A stretch of 64,000 nucleotides of DNA from Kiritimatiellaeota bacterium B1221 (GCA_029269125.1 JARHXX010000009.1:56682-120681); one strand, 5' to 3'. Positions 44,731-53,719 are shown, numbered from the stretch's first letter. Program-made: numbers and translations. Notes: generated by a model not told the origin, from the letters alone.

Positions 44731-45600
44731 ATGACAAATCAAACCGACCGATCCTTCCCTCCCATCAATCCTTCACCCGAAGCCCTCGCCGGACCCGCCT
44801 TTTCCAAACCGGCGCCCCGCGAACTGGCGTATCCGCTTAGTGACGAACAGTTGGATTTTTTCTGGACCAACGGATATGTTTCTCTGCCCGGGCTGTTCAG
44901 TGCGGAGGAAGCCAAAACTTTTCAGTCTGCGGCCGATGAAATCTACAACTCCGACCGCGTGGATGCCGACAATCACCGCTACGACTTTGCGACCAACAAT
45001 AAAGATGAACGCATGCTCTGGAAACTCGACCCCTTCTTCGACCTGCACGATGTCTTCCGTCAGGCGGTATTTGACCGACGCATCCTCGACGCGCTCGCCA
45101 GCATCTACGGAGGAAGAGAACCGCGTTTGTTTAAAGACAAACTCATCTGCAAACCCCCGCACACCCACGGCAACCCGCTTCATCAGGATTACAACTGGTG
45201 GCAGGGATATCCCACCAGCCTCATTTCGGTTACGGTTTCTGTCGATGCCGCCACCGAAGAAAACGGTTGTACCGTCATTTACCCCCGCGATCCCCGCAAA
45301 GGATTTTGTGGAGAACTCGGCACCTTCAAAAATGAGGAAGCCTGGAAAAACGATCCCTCCTTCCACCCTGACAACGCGGTGAAAAACATTGCCCAGCCCG
45401 GAGACGTTCTCCTTTTCCATTGCTTCACCCCCCACGAAGCAGGCGCCAACACCACCGCCGGATTGCGTCGTCAAATGTTCCTCACTTACAACGATGCCGC
45501 CGACGGAGAATTCTACTTCTCCCACGGAGAGCACTACCGCCGCTACATCGACGAAGGCAACAAAGCCGCCAACCGCAAAATGAAAAAATACTTCATGTAA
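44731..45600 (+). CDS. Phytanoyl-CoA dioxygenase (PhyH)-family Fe(II)/2-oxoglutarate oxygenase
   Basis: From the ATG at 44731 (Shine-Dalgarno ggag) the product is 289 aa. It contains the facial triad of the cupin core: HQDYNWWQG (His and Asp) near residue 151 and the distal His in LLFHCFTPHEAGAN, with a 2-OG-binding Arg in LRRQMF. The N-terminal GYVSLPGLFSAEEAKTF opening is typical. PhyH relatives hydroxylate lipids or small molecules such as ectoine or osmolytes; the substrate is unknown. It is divergent from the AraC gene. Confidence 0.9.
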   Translation: MTNQTDRSFPPINPSPEALAGPAFSKPAPRELAYPLSDEQLDFFWTNGYVSLPGLFSAEEAKTFQSAADEIYNSDRVDADNHRYDFATNNKDERMLWKLDPFFDLHDVFRQAVFDRRILDALASIYGGREPRLFKDKLICKPPHTHGNPLHQDYNWWQGYPTSLISVTVSVDAATEENGCTVIYPRDPRKGFCGELGTFKNEEAWKNDPSFHPDNAVKNIAQPGDVLLFHCFTPHEAGANTTAGLRRQMFLTYNDAADGEFYFSHGEHYRRYIDEGNKAANRKMKKYFM

Positions 45601-45610
45601 ATGCCGAAGG

Positions 45611-45716
45611 CATGATTCCTGTCTGTGACCGGGCGCGGCTCCGCCGCGCCCGCAAACCAAAACCAAAGTGACACAGACACCAGTCTGCCCAAGGCAAGAT
45701 TCCTGTCTGTGTTACT
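45611..45716. repeat. Hairpin-rich intergenic region with dispersed CACAGAC repeats
   Basis: Between the convergent PhyH and permease genes, GATTCCTGTCTGTG occurs twice as a direct repeat (around 45612 and 45700), with the inverted partner CACAGACACCAGTCTG between. A strong hairpin GGGCGCGGC-tccgcc-GCGCCC sits at about 45628. A similar inverted repeat (CACAGATATTCCAGTCTGTG) is at 59821. These are probably a second family of short dispersed repeats. Confidence 0.6.
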
Positions 45717-47508
45717 TCTCACTTGGCACCACAATCCCCCGCAGGATCTGGCGCTGCGCTAACAGAAAAACGATCAGCGTCGGAAGCGCGGCCAACACAA
45801 AGGCCGCATTCATCACCCCTGATCCATAATTCTGCTGCAGCTGATACAACCACACCATCAGCGTCCACATCCGCTCATCCTGACAGATCAGCAACGCAAA
45901 CATAAATCCGGTGTAGGCATTCACAAATGCACTCAATGCAATCACCGCCAAAATCGGTTTGGATAAACTGAGGGTGATCACCCGAAACATCAGCAACTCC
46001 CCCGCTCCGTCCAAGGACGCACTTTCATACAACTCGCGCGGCAACGAATCAAAAAAACCTTTCAGCAAAAAGATCGAATAGCCATGCGCCATCCCCGGAA
46101 GCAACAGGGCCCAAAAGGTGTTGAGCAAATGTAAATCCCGCAACATCAGGAACAGCGGAATCTGGGTCACCATCGGCGGAAACGCCATGGTCAATAACAG
46201 ATACAACAGAAAGGCATAACTGTTCTTCGGACGGAAGCGGCTAAGCGCGTAAGCCGCCAGCGGATTCACAATCAGCGCAATCAGCACCGCCCCCGCACAG
46301 TACACCACCGTCACCCATAACCCGCGTCCGTGCACAATCAGAATTTCCCACACCGTGGCATAGTTCTGAATCAAAAAGGCTTTGCGGATTTCGGATGTAT
46401 TTTTTTTAAAACGCCACTGATCCCATTGACGTATCGGCGGTTCTTCTCCACTCGCTGCCCGCCACAACAGATCCAGACTTTCCAACCGCAACCCATCCAA
46501 AGGCATCTGATAAAAACGCCCCTCTTCCAAGTCTGTCCATCCTTCCAAAAATGCTAACCAATCTGTCGCCAACGCAGAATTTTCCGGAAGTGAAGACGGG
46601 AGGCTTAGATGACTCCAATTTTCGTCGTGCATACCTGTCACGTTACGATAACTCGTGAACGTTCCGTAACGTGCCCTCAAGAATTCTTGCCAAAGTCCGG
46701 AATATGCCGGGTCCATTCTCACGTATCCCGGATGCACCACCTCGCGCACAAACAACTCCCAGTTCTCATCCCCATCCCCTGCAGAATCTGTCAGCCGCAC
46801 ACGGGACGCATCCCGTCCGTGAAGGGTCGCCGTTACCCGCTCATGAAAATAGGCATCCAGATTGTAGACCCCCACACTCCATTGAGGTGCCTCATCTATC
46901 ACATAAAGTTGCCACCTGACATCAAAGTCGGACGGGGTCTGAAACCCGTTACGGCTTCGGGTGTCCGGAGGCAAAACCCGAAACGCATTCCAGTCTTTGA
47001 AGTCTGTCTCCATTTCCCGGTTCATGGATTCGATGGAGCCATCAAACTGCTTCAGTAACGAATGCATAAACCCGCGCACATTCACCGGACGTCCCCGACT
47101 GACCGGTGCATACACATATCCGGAAAAATATTCCTGAGGCTGTGGTCTATTGATTTCCAGAAATGAAGCCCATAAATCTACCGATACCATATCCACTTCG
47201 GGTAACAGCCTTACGTCCGAAAAATCACGATGGTCCGTTCCCCAGGCCGCCCGCAAATCGGATGGCGATTCGTTATACAGCCCCTCCACATATTTTTGAA
47301 ACAGCAGCTCCTCATCAAATACAAAACGGGGAACCAAACTGAATTCATGCAGATCCACCCCCGTGCGTGTACTGCCGGAAAGCATCAACATAAACGGCAC
47401 CAGCATGCTGGCCGCCCCCACACACAAAATCAAAAAGATCGCAAACAGCAATCCGCGGACCTTTGGATCCCTGCGTCCGGTTTTTGGTATCAGCCCCATT
47501 TCAGTCAT
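45712..47508 (-). CDS. Carbohydrate ABC transporter permease (MalG-like) with large N-terminal extracytoplasmic insert
   Basis: The 598-aa protein has a first membrane helix near residues 17-40, then about 310 mostly polar residues without helices, followed by a MalG-type permease core starting near residue 350. The core contains the EAA motif LPRELYESASLDGAGELLMF and typical helices. MalG proteins are normally ~280 aa, so the insert between helix 1 and 2 doubles the size. It contains repeated motifs such as SDLRAAWGTDHRDFSDV and WLAFLEGWTDLEEGRF. It overlaps the SBP-permease fusion by 8 bp. Confidence 0.85.
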   Translation of the reverse strand: MTEMGLIPKTGRRDPKVRGLLFAIFLILCVGAASMLVPFMLMLSGSTRTGVDLHEFSLVPRFVFDEELLFQKYVEGLYNESPSDLRAAWGTDHRDFSDVRLLPEVDMVSVDLWASFLEINRPQPQEYFSGYVYAPVSRGRPVNVRGFMHSLLKQFDGSIESMNREMETDFKDWNAFRVLPPDTRSRNGFQTPSDFDVRWQLYVIDEAPQWSVGVYNLDAYFHERVTATLHGRDASRVRLTDSAGDGDENWELFVREVVHPGYVRMDPAYSGLWQEFLRARYGTFTSYRNVTGMHDENWSHLSLPSSLPENSALATDWLAFLEGWTDLEEGRFYQMPLDGLRLESLDLLWRAASGEEPPIRQWDQWRFKKNTSEIRKAFLIQNYATVWEILIVHGRGLWVTVVYCAGAVLIALIVNPLAAYALSRFRPKNSYAFLLYLLLTMAFPPMVTQIPLFLMLRDLHLLNTFWALLLPGMAHGYSIFLLKGFFDSLPRELYESASLDGAGELLMFRVITLSLSKPILAVIALSAFVNAYTGFMFALLICQDERMWTLMVWLYQLQQNYGSGVMNAAFVLAALPTLIVFLLAQRQILRGIVVPSEK

Positions 47509-50188
47509 CCCCCGTGGTTTTAAATTCCAGCTTCACCAGCATCCGCAACTGCCACAGGGTAAACCCGATCAGCATCACCCCCAGCAACCAGGCCATTGCC
47601 GTCGCGGAGCCAAACCTTAAATAGATATATGCCTGTTGAAAAATATGCAGTCCCGCCACCTTGGTATCCGCTCCTCCTCCCGTCATCGCCAACACATTCG
47701 CTTCGGCATGAAAAAACGCGGAGATAAACACCCCGATAAAATTAATCATGATCAAAGGCTTCAAGCGCGGCACCACAATAAATAAAATTTTATCCAAAAA
47801 TCCGGCGCCGTCGATTTCCGCCGCCTCATACGATTCTTCATCAATGCCTTTGAGCGCCGCCAAATAGATCAGACAGCCCGGCCCCATCCCCGCCCAGGCC
47901 AAGGGCAGCACACAGGCAAACATCGCGGTATCCGGGTTGCTCAACCAGCGCACCGGCTCCACCAGGGTGGAAAACAACGCAAACCCTCCGTGCTGGGCAA
48001 AAATCTCGGAGGCAAGTTGCCAGCCCGTCCACCCGAAAGCGACGGCAGCAAACAACGCGATCACCGCAAACACATTCGATGACTGACGCATCAACCGACC
48101 TGCAAAGCCCACACAAATCCAGGCAAACACCCCTCCCACCAATAAATGAATCCAGGCCGGGATCCGCATCACCACCGCATTGAGCAACCCCACTTCACTC
48201 TCTTCGTAAAACAGTTTCCACATCAGGATGACCACCAAGCCACTCACCACCGCCGGCAGGTAATACACCACCCGGAAAAACAATTTTCCCCAGGGCGTTT
48301 CCTGCAACAATATGGCCAACAGCAAGGGAGGCAAAAATGTGAGTCCCATCACCCAAAAGGTATACCGAATTGCCGCCCACACCGATTCCCACCACGCCCG
48401 GTCAAACAGCACTTCCGCAAAATTCTGCAGACCTACCCAGGGCGAGGTGTCCATTAAGTTGTAATCCTGAAAGGCCATCAGCGATCCGCGAAGCAAAGGA
48501 AAAACCTGCCACAGGGTCACCGCAGCCATTGCGGGCGTTAACAACAATGCAACCCAAACTGCATTACGTTTCCGGGCAACAGATCCTGATTCCCGCGCGG
48601 CCTGTGAGTAGGTCCGCACAATAAACCGAATCAGAAAGATGTAGGCCGCAGCAATCAGGAGAATGGCCCCCAATGCCACTTGACGTTTGGGTCGCACTTC
48701 CTCATCCGGAATTTTCCCCAGCATTTCCCGCTCCGCCCTTTTCACCGAGCCGGCTAACATTTCCTTAAACAGCGCCAGACGTTCGGCTTTATTTTCCGGC
48801 AAGGCATCCGCCATCGCTAATTCTCTCGCTTCCTCCAAAGGCAAACTCAACTGATCATAAGCAATATTACTGTTCGGACCATAGGGTTCAGGTTTTCCGC
48901 TTTCCACCGCCAATTCAAACACGTCCATCCATCCCGGCGGACTCAGTTTCACCAAGGCGTCATAGCCATATTTCCTCAACCGATCGGGATGCACAAAGCG
49001 GGCCAGTCCCGACTTCACCAAAATGTGGGTGCGGATTTCCTGTGCTTCTTCTCCTCCGAAAAAGCGGATAAACTCCCAGGCCGCATCCCGCACCACCGGA
49101 TCCTGAATATCCCGAAACAACGCCAGCATCCGATTATTAATTTCACTCCCCCGAATCCCTGTCGGCCCCAAAGGCATCGCGGCCAAGCCGGTTAGTTCGG
49201 GATTGATGACATCAAACATCTCCTCGTCCATATAGCCCTGGGTCATGGCGATCTCCCCCCGCTGCCATTTCCCCCAGGCGCCCGACGTATCCTGATACGC
49301 ATAGCCCCGACGGGGAATCCCCTTTTCATCCGTCCAGGCTTCACTGGAAAGCGTGACATAAAAGTCCAACGCTTCCGCCGCCTCCGGAGAGTCATAATCC
49401 AAAGTCCACTCCCCGCTTTCCGGATCCACCGACATAAATTCCGCCCCCGCCGACCACAGAAAAGTCATAAAATGATAACTCTCATGATTGCCCCGCGCCA
49501 AACGCATCGCATAACGGCCCCGACCCGGATCAGAGAGTTTTCGGGATGCTTCCAACAAATCATCCCAGGACCAGTTCGCATCCGGATAGGCCAGTCCCGC
49601 TTCGTCAAACCGGTCCTTGCGATACAACAAACCTTTCCCCAGCAACCCGCCATAAGGCAAAGCCCAAATATGCGTCTTCCCTTTCGGACCCGGACGCTGA
49701 ATCACCGGCCACACTTTTTCGTGAACCCGGTCTGCCAATTCCTCTTGTGGCACCCCTTCTAAATATTCATCCAGCGGCGCCAGGAACCCCTGACGAATAT
49801 AGGTGTCCGACCGACGAAAATTCAGGTACATCACATCCGGCGCCACCCCGCCCGCAATCGCCAACAAATCCGACTCCACCCCCTCCACTTTGATCCCCGT
49901 AAACTTCCGGCAGATCACCTGCATCTTTGACCAGTCCCAATTCCCATATTTCTCAGGGTCCGCCTGGTACTTTTCCAAATAGCGCTCCCGCAAAACTGCA
50001 GGGTACTTTTCTTCAAAAGCCGCGATTACCGCCAGGTGGGCACGGCTCATCGGATCGTTCCGGTTCGAATCGGGCAGCACCCAGTTGTGGATAATCAACT
50101 CCACCACCGGCTCCCCCTCCTCCAGCCGCACTTCCCCGGCCATGCACCTGGCAAACAAAAATAAAAATATGTAAAAATATTTTAGCAC
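47501..50188 (-). CDS. Fusion of extracellular sugar-binding protein (family 1) and MalF-like ABC permease
   Basis: This 895-aa protein begins with a signal sequence (MLKYFYIFLFLFARCMAG), then a solute-binding protein of ~480 residues with the sugar-binding pattern (ALPYGGLLGKGLLYRKDRF, AYQDTSGAWGKWQRGEIAM, a C-terminal domain). A membrane anchor near residue ~510 leads to a MalF-type permease (residues ~550-895) with VWVALLLTPAMAAVTLW at the start and an EAA-like segment KGIDEESYEAAEIDGAGFLD. The permease has three extra helices inserted in its middle (residues ~680-760). It works with the downstream permease; the ATPase must be encoded elsewhere. Confidence 0.88.
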   Translation of the reverse strand: MLKYFYIFLFLFARCMAGEVRLEEGEPVVELIIHNWVLPDSNRNDPMSRAHLAVIAAFEEKYPAVLRERYLEKYQADPEKYGNWDWSKMQVICRKFTGIKVEGVESDLLAIAGGVAPDVMYLNFRRSDTYIRQGFLAPLDEYLEGVPQEELADRVHEKVWPVIQRPGPKGKTHIWALPYGGLLGKGLLYRKDRFDEAGLAYPDANWSWDDLLEASRKLSDPGRGRYAMRLARGNHESYHFMTFLWSAGAEFMSVDPESGEWTLDYDSPEAAEALDFYVTLSSEAWTDEKGIPRRGYAYQDTSGAWGKWQRGEIAMTQGYMDEEMFDVINPELTGLAAMPLGPTGIRGSEINNRMLALFRDIQDPVVRDAAWEFIRFFGGEEAQEIRTHILVKSGLARFVHPDRLRKYGYDALVKLSPPGWMDVFELAVESGKPEPYGPNSNIAYDQLSLPLEEARELAMADALPENKAERLALFKEMLAGSVKRAEREMLGKIPDEEVRPKRQVALGAILLIAAAYIFLIRFIVRTYSQAARESGSVARKRNAVWVALLLTPAMAAVTLWQVFPLLRGSLMAFQDYNLMDTSPWVGLQNFAEVLFDRAWWESVWAAIRYTFWVMGLTFLPPLLLAILLQETPWGKLFFRVVYYLPAVVSGLVVILMWKLFYEESEVGLLNAVVMRIPAWIHLLVGGVFAWICVGFAGRLMRQSSNVFAVIALFAAVAFGWTGWQLASEIFAQHGGFALFSTLVEPVRWLSNPDTAMFACVLPLAWAGMGPGCLIYLAALKGIDEESYEAAEIDGAGFLDKILFIVVPRLKPLIMINFIGVFISAFFHAEANVLAMTGGGADTKVAGLHIFQQAYIYLRFGSATAMAWLLGVMLIGFTLWQLRMLVKLEFKTTGDD

Positions 50189-51096
50189 TGACTCTCTCCG
50201 TTCGCCGACGCTGACCAGCCCAGTGCTTGAAGTTTTTGTGCTAACACCTGATCTAACTCAGGCAAATCTTTGGGGTAAAGTGAAAGCAATTTTTTGCCAT
50301 GGTGCATATATAAATCCTGTTTCACATACATTCCCGCTTTATACCGAGCCGTATCCATGCCCCAATATTCTATATAGACATCAAGCGATGGCAGATAAAA
50401 ATCCGGTCGAATCTGAAAACCCTCAATAATTCTTAAACGATCATCATATCGATAGACCACATCGTGGAGCTCCAACCACTCCGCAATCTGTTTCTCCCCC
50501 TTCGACTGCACCAAGGTCCCTTCGACCGTCTTCAAATTTTTCTTACCCTCCACTTTTGTTTCCCAGTTTCGCCGACGTACACAGGTTTCATCGTAACAAT
50601 GATCACAATAAATCCGCTGAAAATGATCTATCGATCTTTTGTACTCATCAAAATCCACCAAACGATTGCATTTGGAGCATCGTTTTTCTTTTTGTTCCTC
50701 GCGATACGCTAAAGCCTCCCGTATGCGACTTGCTGCTGCGGCAGCCTTGCACACATAAGCTTTAGGATGCGGCGAGTTCGCCAAATCCTCAAGATCCAGC
50801 AAGACCCCTTCAGCCGCCACCCCATAAACCCCCAACGATTTGATCGCATACTGCTGCACCTGAGCATGGCGATCGCTCAGAGCCACCGGTATCAAAGCCT
50901 TTACCGCTCGCTCCCCATCCGCTCCATCCGCGGCTAATTTCCCCACAGCCGATGCCGCCAATCGGCGTACCTCCGGCGAAGGTTTTTGCAACAACCCCTC
51001 CAACTCTCCAAGAGCTACAGGATCCCCCGACCGTCCCAACTCCAAAGCCCGCTGCACGCACGCATAGTGTTGCGTTTCATCCATCCCATGTTTCAC
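50182..51096 (-). CDS. HEAT-repeat / zinc-ribbon / PD-(D/E)XK nuclease-like protein, unknown
   Basis: The 304-aa protein has three parts. Residues ~1-135 contain HEAT-like helical pairs (VRRLAASAVGKLA, HAQVQQYAIKSLGVYG). Residues 140-167 have a zinc ribbon with Cys at 140, 143, 164 and 167 (CSKC, CDHC). Residues ~195-290 resemble the nuclease domain of helicase IV-type proteins: GEKQIAEWL (Glu 201), RPDFYLPSLDVYIEYWG (Asp 232, Glu 243). Its last 7 bp overlap the start of the SBP-permease fusion. Assignment is by pattern only; activity is not shown. Confidence 0.7.
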   Translation of the reverse strand: MKHGMDETQHYACVQRALELGRSGDPVALGELEGLLQKPSPEVRRLAASAVGKLAADGADGERAVKALIPVALSDRHAQVQQYAIKSLGVYGVAAEGVLLDLEDLANSPHPKAYVCKAAAAASRIREALAYREEQKEKRCSKCNRLVDFDEYKRSIDHFQRIYCDHCYDETCVRRRNWETKVEGKKNLKTVEGTLVQSKGEKQIAEWLELHDVVYRYDDRLRIIEGFQIRPDFYLPSLDVYIEYWGMDTARYKAGMYVKQDLYMHHGKKLLSLYPKDLPELDQVLAQKLQALGWSASANGESQC

Positions 51097-51110
51097 AATT
51101 CCCTCCGCGT

Positions 51111-51238
51111 CGGCGAACGAATGTGAGTCAGCAATCTAACTGGGTTCAAATACCTCATGCGCCCTTCCTAAAACGGAAGCCAGCTGAGTACAAGCACCTT
51201 ATGAATCCCGCGGCGACAAACGAATGTGACTCAGCAAA
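51111..51238. repeat. Direct repeat pair, 100 bp apart, upstream of the nuclease-like gene
   Basis: CGGCGAACGAATGTGAGTCAG at 51111 recurs as CGGCGACAAACGAATGTGACTCAG at 51211, so the spacing is exactly 100 bp. Each copy carries a TGA[G/C]TCA palindrome. They lie between the beta-propeller glycosidase and the nuclease-like gene. They may be operators or remnants of a small repeat; direction of action is unknown. Confidence 0.55.
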
Positions 51239-51243
51239 ATCCC

Positions 51244-52203
51244 TTACCCCGTTTTTCCCGAATCGATCTGATATACAAAGCCGGTAAGCGGCCCCTCTCG
51301 ATGACGGTTTACAAACAAATGCGTCAGATTTCCCCCGGCATCAAACAGCAGTTGCGGGGAGTCTTCCGGATTTCCGTATCCGCGAACCGGAATCCCCCAG
51401 TCCAGTCCATCCACCGATTCAAAATACGCACTGCCAGGTGAATCAAAGTAGCCCAAGTCTTTGGTCAACATACAATATTTTCCGCCTTCAATCCATACAC
51501 ATGGATCTTCAAATCCCCGATAGGCCACCCCCGTCGGTGAGAGCAGATTGTCGGGATCAATAAGCGGATTGTTCTCATATTTACGCCAAGGACCCTCAAG
51601 CTGATTCGCCATGGCAACCCCGATCCGGTCGCGGGTATTTTCAAGCGTTTGTATCCCACGGTAATACAGCCGATATCCGCCGGTGTCAGGATCTTTAACC
51701 AGCGATGCATTGTTCACCAACTGATGATCCCATGCTTTAGGATCCTCTGAAGGCGAAAGTATCGGTTTCCCATCATTTCCCCTCCGCCACGTTTGTAAAT
51801 CCTCCGACAGCAGGATCCCAATATGTTCTTTCATTTGATGCTGTGGCCATGGCACTTCATAAGCCGTGTAAAGTAAAGCGTATTGATCCTCCACCCGGTA
51901 AATGCGGGGGTTTACAATTCCAAAAGCATCCCAAAACCCTTCACCTCGGCCCGCCAACACCAACGCTTTTACGGTATAAGGTCCTTCGGGCTGTTTTGCA
52001 ACCGCATGCATGATGTGGCCATGAGTACGAAAATTCTTAAACCACCCATCCTCCCCCATCGGCACCCGAGTGAAAAATACGTGCACCAGCCCATCCGCAT
52101 CCCGAATGGGAGAACAGGACCAGACAATATGATGCTCTTCACTTAAATCAAGAATGCGCCCCTGCGGAGTCAGGCGTTTATAGAAAGGGGGTGCTGTGGT
52201 CAT
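51244..52203 (-). CDS. Five-bladed beta-propeller glycoside hydrolase-like protein (GH43/GH32/GH130 superfamily)
   Basis: The 319-aa protein has the repeated beta-propeller pattern of GH32/43/130 families: VWSCSPIRDADGLVHVFFTR, WDAFGIVNPRIYRVEDQYALLYTA, NNASLVKDPDTGGYRLYYRG and FEDPCVWIEGGKYCML, one for each blade. The placement of acidic residues fits a catalytic Glu/Asp set, but which family applies is not clear. No signal peptide is visible, so it may act on imported oligosaccharides in the cytoplasm. It is the first gene of the operon containing the nuclease-like gene and ABC permeases. Confidence 0.8.
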   Translation of the reverse strand: MTTAPPFYKRLTPQGRILDLSEEHHIVWSCSPIRDADGLVHVFFTRVPMGEDGWFKNFRTHGHIMHAVAKQPEGPYTVKALVLAGRGEGFWDAFGIVNPRIYRVEDQYALLYTAYEVPWPQHQMKEHIGILLSEDLQTWRRGNDGKPILSPSEDPKAWDHQLVNNASLVKDPDTGGYRLYYRGIQTLENTRDRIGVAMANQLEGPWRKYENNPLIDPDNLLSPTGVAYRGFEDPCVWIEGGKYCMLTKDLGYFDSPGSAYFESVDGLDWGIPVRGYGNPEDSPQLLFDAGGNLTHLFVNRHREGPLTGFVYQIDSGKTG

Positions 52204-52206
52204 AAG

Positions 52207-52224
52207 TGAGTATCATCCTACTCA
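52207..52224. promoter_or_regulatory. Perfect inverted repeat upstream of the propeller glycosidase
   Basis: TGAGTA-tcatcc-TACTCA lies just 3 bp upstream of the start codon, a perfect 6-6-6 palindrome that fits a repressor operator or a hairpin blocking ribosome access. The TGAGT element is shared with the direct repeats at 51.1-51.2 kb. Confidence 0.45.
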
Positions 52225-52272
52225 GGAAAAAACATGCAACCCCCAAGCATTTACGTTCTGACGACAGAATCC

Positions 52273-52584
52273 TTATGATCGCACCCTGCGTCCCCTCGGC
52301 AAAAAACTCACCCGAACCCATTTCCAATGCAGCAACAAATGCACCGCAATGGTCACCACAAACAGCATCGACACCCAAAAATGAACCCCTCCCCATTCAT
52401 GCCGGCTCATCCCCAAAAACTCCAGCACCGGACGGCTCGCCGCCCGCCAGCCGGGTCCCCCCCCGCCCCCACTGCCTTTGGGCAACACATACCTGATCAC
52501 CACTCCGCTAAAGGCCAGAAATAACAATGATACAAACGCCACCACATCTGTAACCGTAATCCATCGCGCATGATTTATTTTCAT
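52273..52584 (-). CDS. DUF4405 / cytochrome b-like small membrane protein
   Basis: From the ATG at 52584 (weak Shine-Dalgarno sequence AGG) the product is 103 aa, with two or three membrane helices and the segment HFWVSMLFVVTIAVHLLLHW whose paired His residues resemble haem-binding helices of DUF4405 proteins. A Gly-rich loop (GSGGGGGPGW) joins helices 1 and 2. It lies 67 bp downstream of ribD on the same strand and may be the last gene of that operon or independent. The reading frame upstream of the ATG is not credible. Confidence 0.7.
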   Translation of the reverse strand: MKINHARWITVTDVVAFVSLLFLAFSGVVIRYVLPKGSGGGGGPGWRAASRPVLEFLGMSRHEWGGVHFWVSMLFVVTIAVHLLLHWKWVRVSFLPRGRRVRS

Positions 52585-52651
52585 TTTTACACCTATAGGA
52601 GCCATTATAATATATAATAACGCTTTCTGCAGGTATTTATTGTATGAATGT

Positions 52652-53719
52652 CTATTTCTGTTGCAGACGCAGCCACATATCTTCGCCAAGTTGCTCCTGC
52701 GAAACCACCTGAAATCCCGGAGCCTTATCCAGTTTCCACCCGCCCCCCATCGACGCACGTCCGGTTTCCCCCAAAATTTTCGGCGCCACAAACCATTCGA
52801 TCTCCTGAACCAGATCCGCCTTCAACAAAGCGCCGGCCAACTGACCACCCCCTTCGCACAAAATGTGCTGAACCCCTCTCGCCCCCAGTTTTTTCAAAAT
52901 TCCGGCCCAGCCAAAGCGCTTCACCTGCAGGATTTCCACCCCCTGCCCCTGTAAACGCTTTCTCCGGGCTTCGGAAACCTCCGTGCCCAAAATTCCGAGC
53001 GTCGGAAATCCGTCACTGAATACCTTCCGGTTATACGGAATACGCCCCTGCCGGTCCGGAATGATCCGCAAGGGTTGATGTCCATAAGCCGGACGCGGCA
53101 TCAGACTGGGATTGTCTTTCATCACCGTCTCCGTCCCCACCAGCATCGCATCCACCGACCGACGCAGCTCCTGCACCCGTTCCCGTGCGACCGCTCCGGT
53201 GATCCATTGGGATTTTCCGGTTGCATCGGCAATTCGCCCGTCGAGCGTGGTTGCCATTTTTAAGGTCACATAGGGACGGCCGGTCAGTTGCAGATGCACA
53301 AATGCCCGAATGATTTCCTGGCACTCGGCCTCCAGCACGCCGACTTGCACTTCTATGCCTGCCTCGCGTAAGAGATCCAGCCCCCTGCCCGCGTGTGACG
53401 GATTCGGATCTTCACATCCGATAATCACCTTTTTGATCCCCGCATTCATGATCGCCTGGGTGCAGGGCGGGGTTTTCCCCGTGGTGGAACAGGGCTCCAG
53501 GGTCACCACAATTGTCGCGCCTTTTACCGCCGCCCCCGCATTTTTGATCGCCAGGGGTTCCGCGTGAGGCGCACCCGCTTTATGATGATAGCCCCGCCCG
53601 ATAATTTTCCCCTCTTTGACCACCACCGCGCCCACCGCCGGGTTCGGGGCCGTGAAACCCAAACCCTTGCGGGCCTCGGTCAGCGCTTCGCGCATCCAGT
53701 CTTCAGCCTTCGTCGTCAT
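52652..53719 (-). CDS. ribD: Bifunctional riboflavin biosynthesis deaminase/reductase RibD
   Basis: From the ATG at 53719 the protein is 355 aa, of normal length. The N-terminal deaminase domain (residues ~5-145) has the zinc motif APHAEPLAI and PCSTTGKTPPC, and the C-terminal reductase domain (residues ~150-355) has VTLKMATTLDGRIAD and LCEGGGQLAGALL. It deaminates and reduces the pyrimidine intermediate in riboflavin synthesis. It overlaps the ftsY stop and is the last rib gene of the riboswitch-controlled operon. Confidence 0.96.
   Translation of the reverse strand: MTTKAEDWMREALTEARKGLGFTAPNPAVGAVVVKEGKIIGRGYHHKAGAPHAEPLAIKNAGAAVKGATIVVTLEPCSTTGKTPPCTQAIMNAGIKKVIIGCEDPNPSHAGRGLDLLREAGIEVQVGVLEAECQEIIRAFVHLQLTGRPYVTLKMATTLDGRIADATGKSQWITGAVARERVQELRRSVDAMLVGTETVMKDNPSLMPRPAYGHQPLRIIPDRQGRIPYNRKVFSDGFPTLGILGTEVSEARRKRLQGQGVEILQVKRFGWAGILKKLGARGVQHILCEGGGQLAGALLKADLVQEIEWFVAPKILGETGRASMGGGWKLDKAPGFQVVSQEQLGEDMWLRLQQK

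Noticed and set aside
44773..45666. 297-aa ORF on the minus strand opposite the PhyH gene
   Set aside because: Shadow of the PhyH gene: low-complexity V/G-rich translation, and the plus-strand frame has clear active-site motifs.
45712..52203. A complete ABC importer in this operon
   Set aside because: No ATP-binding protein with Walker motifs is in the operon, so the ATPase must be elsewhere.
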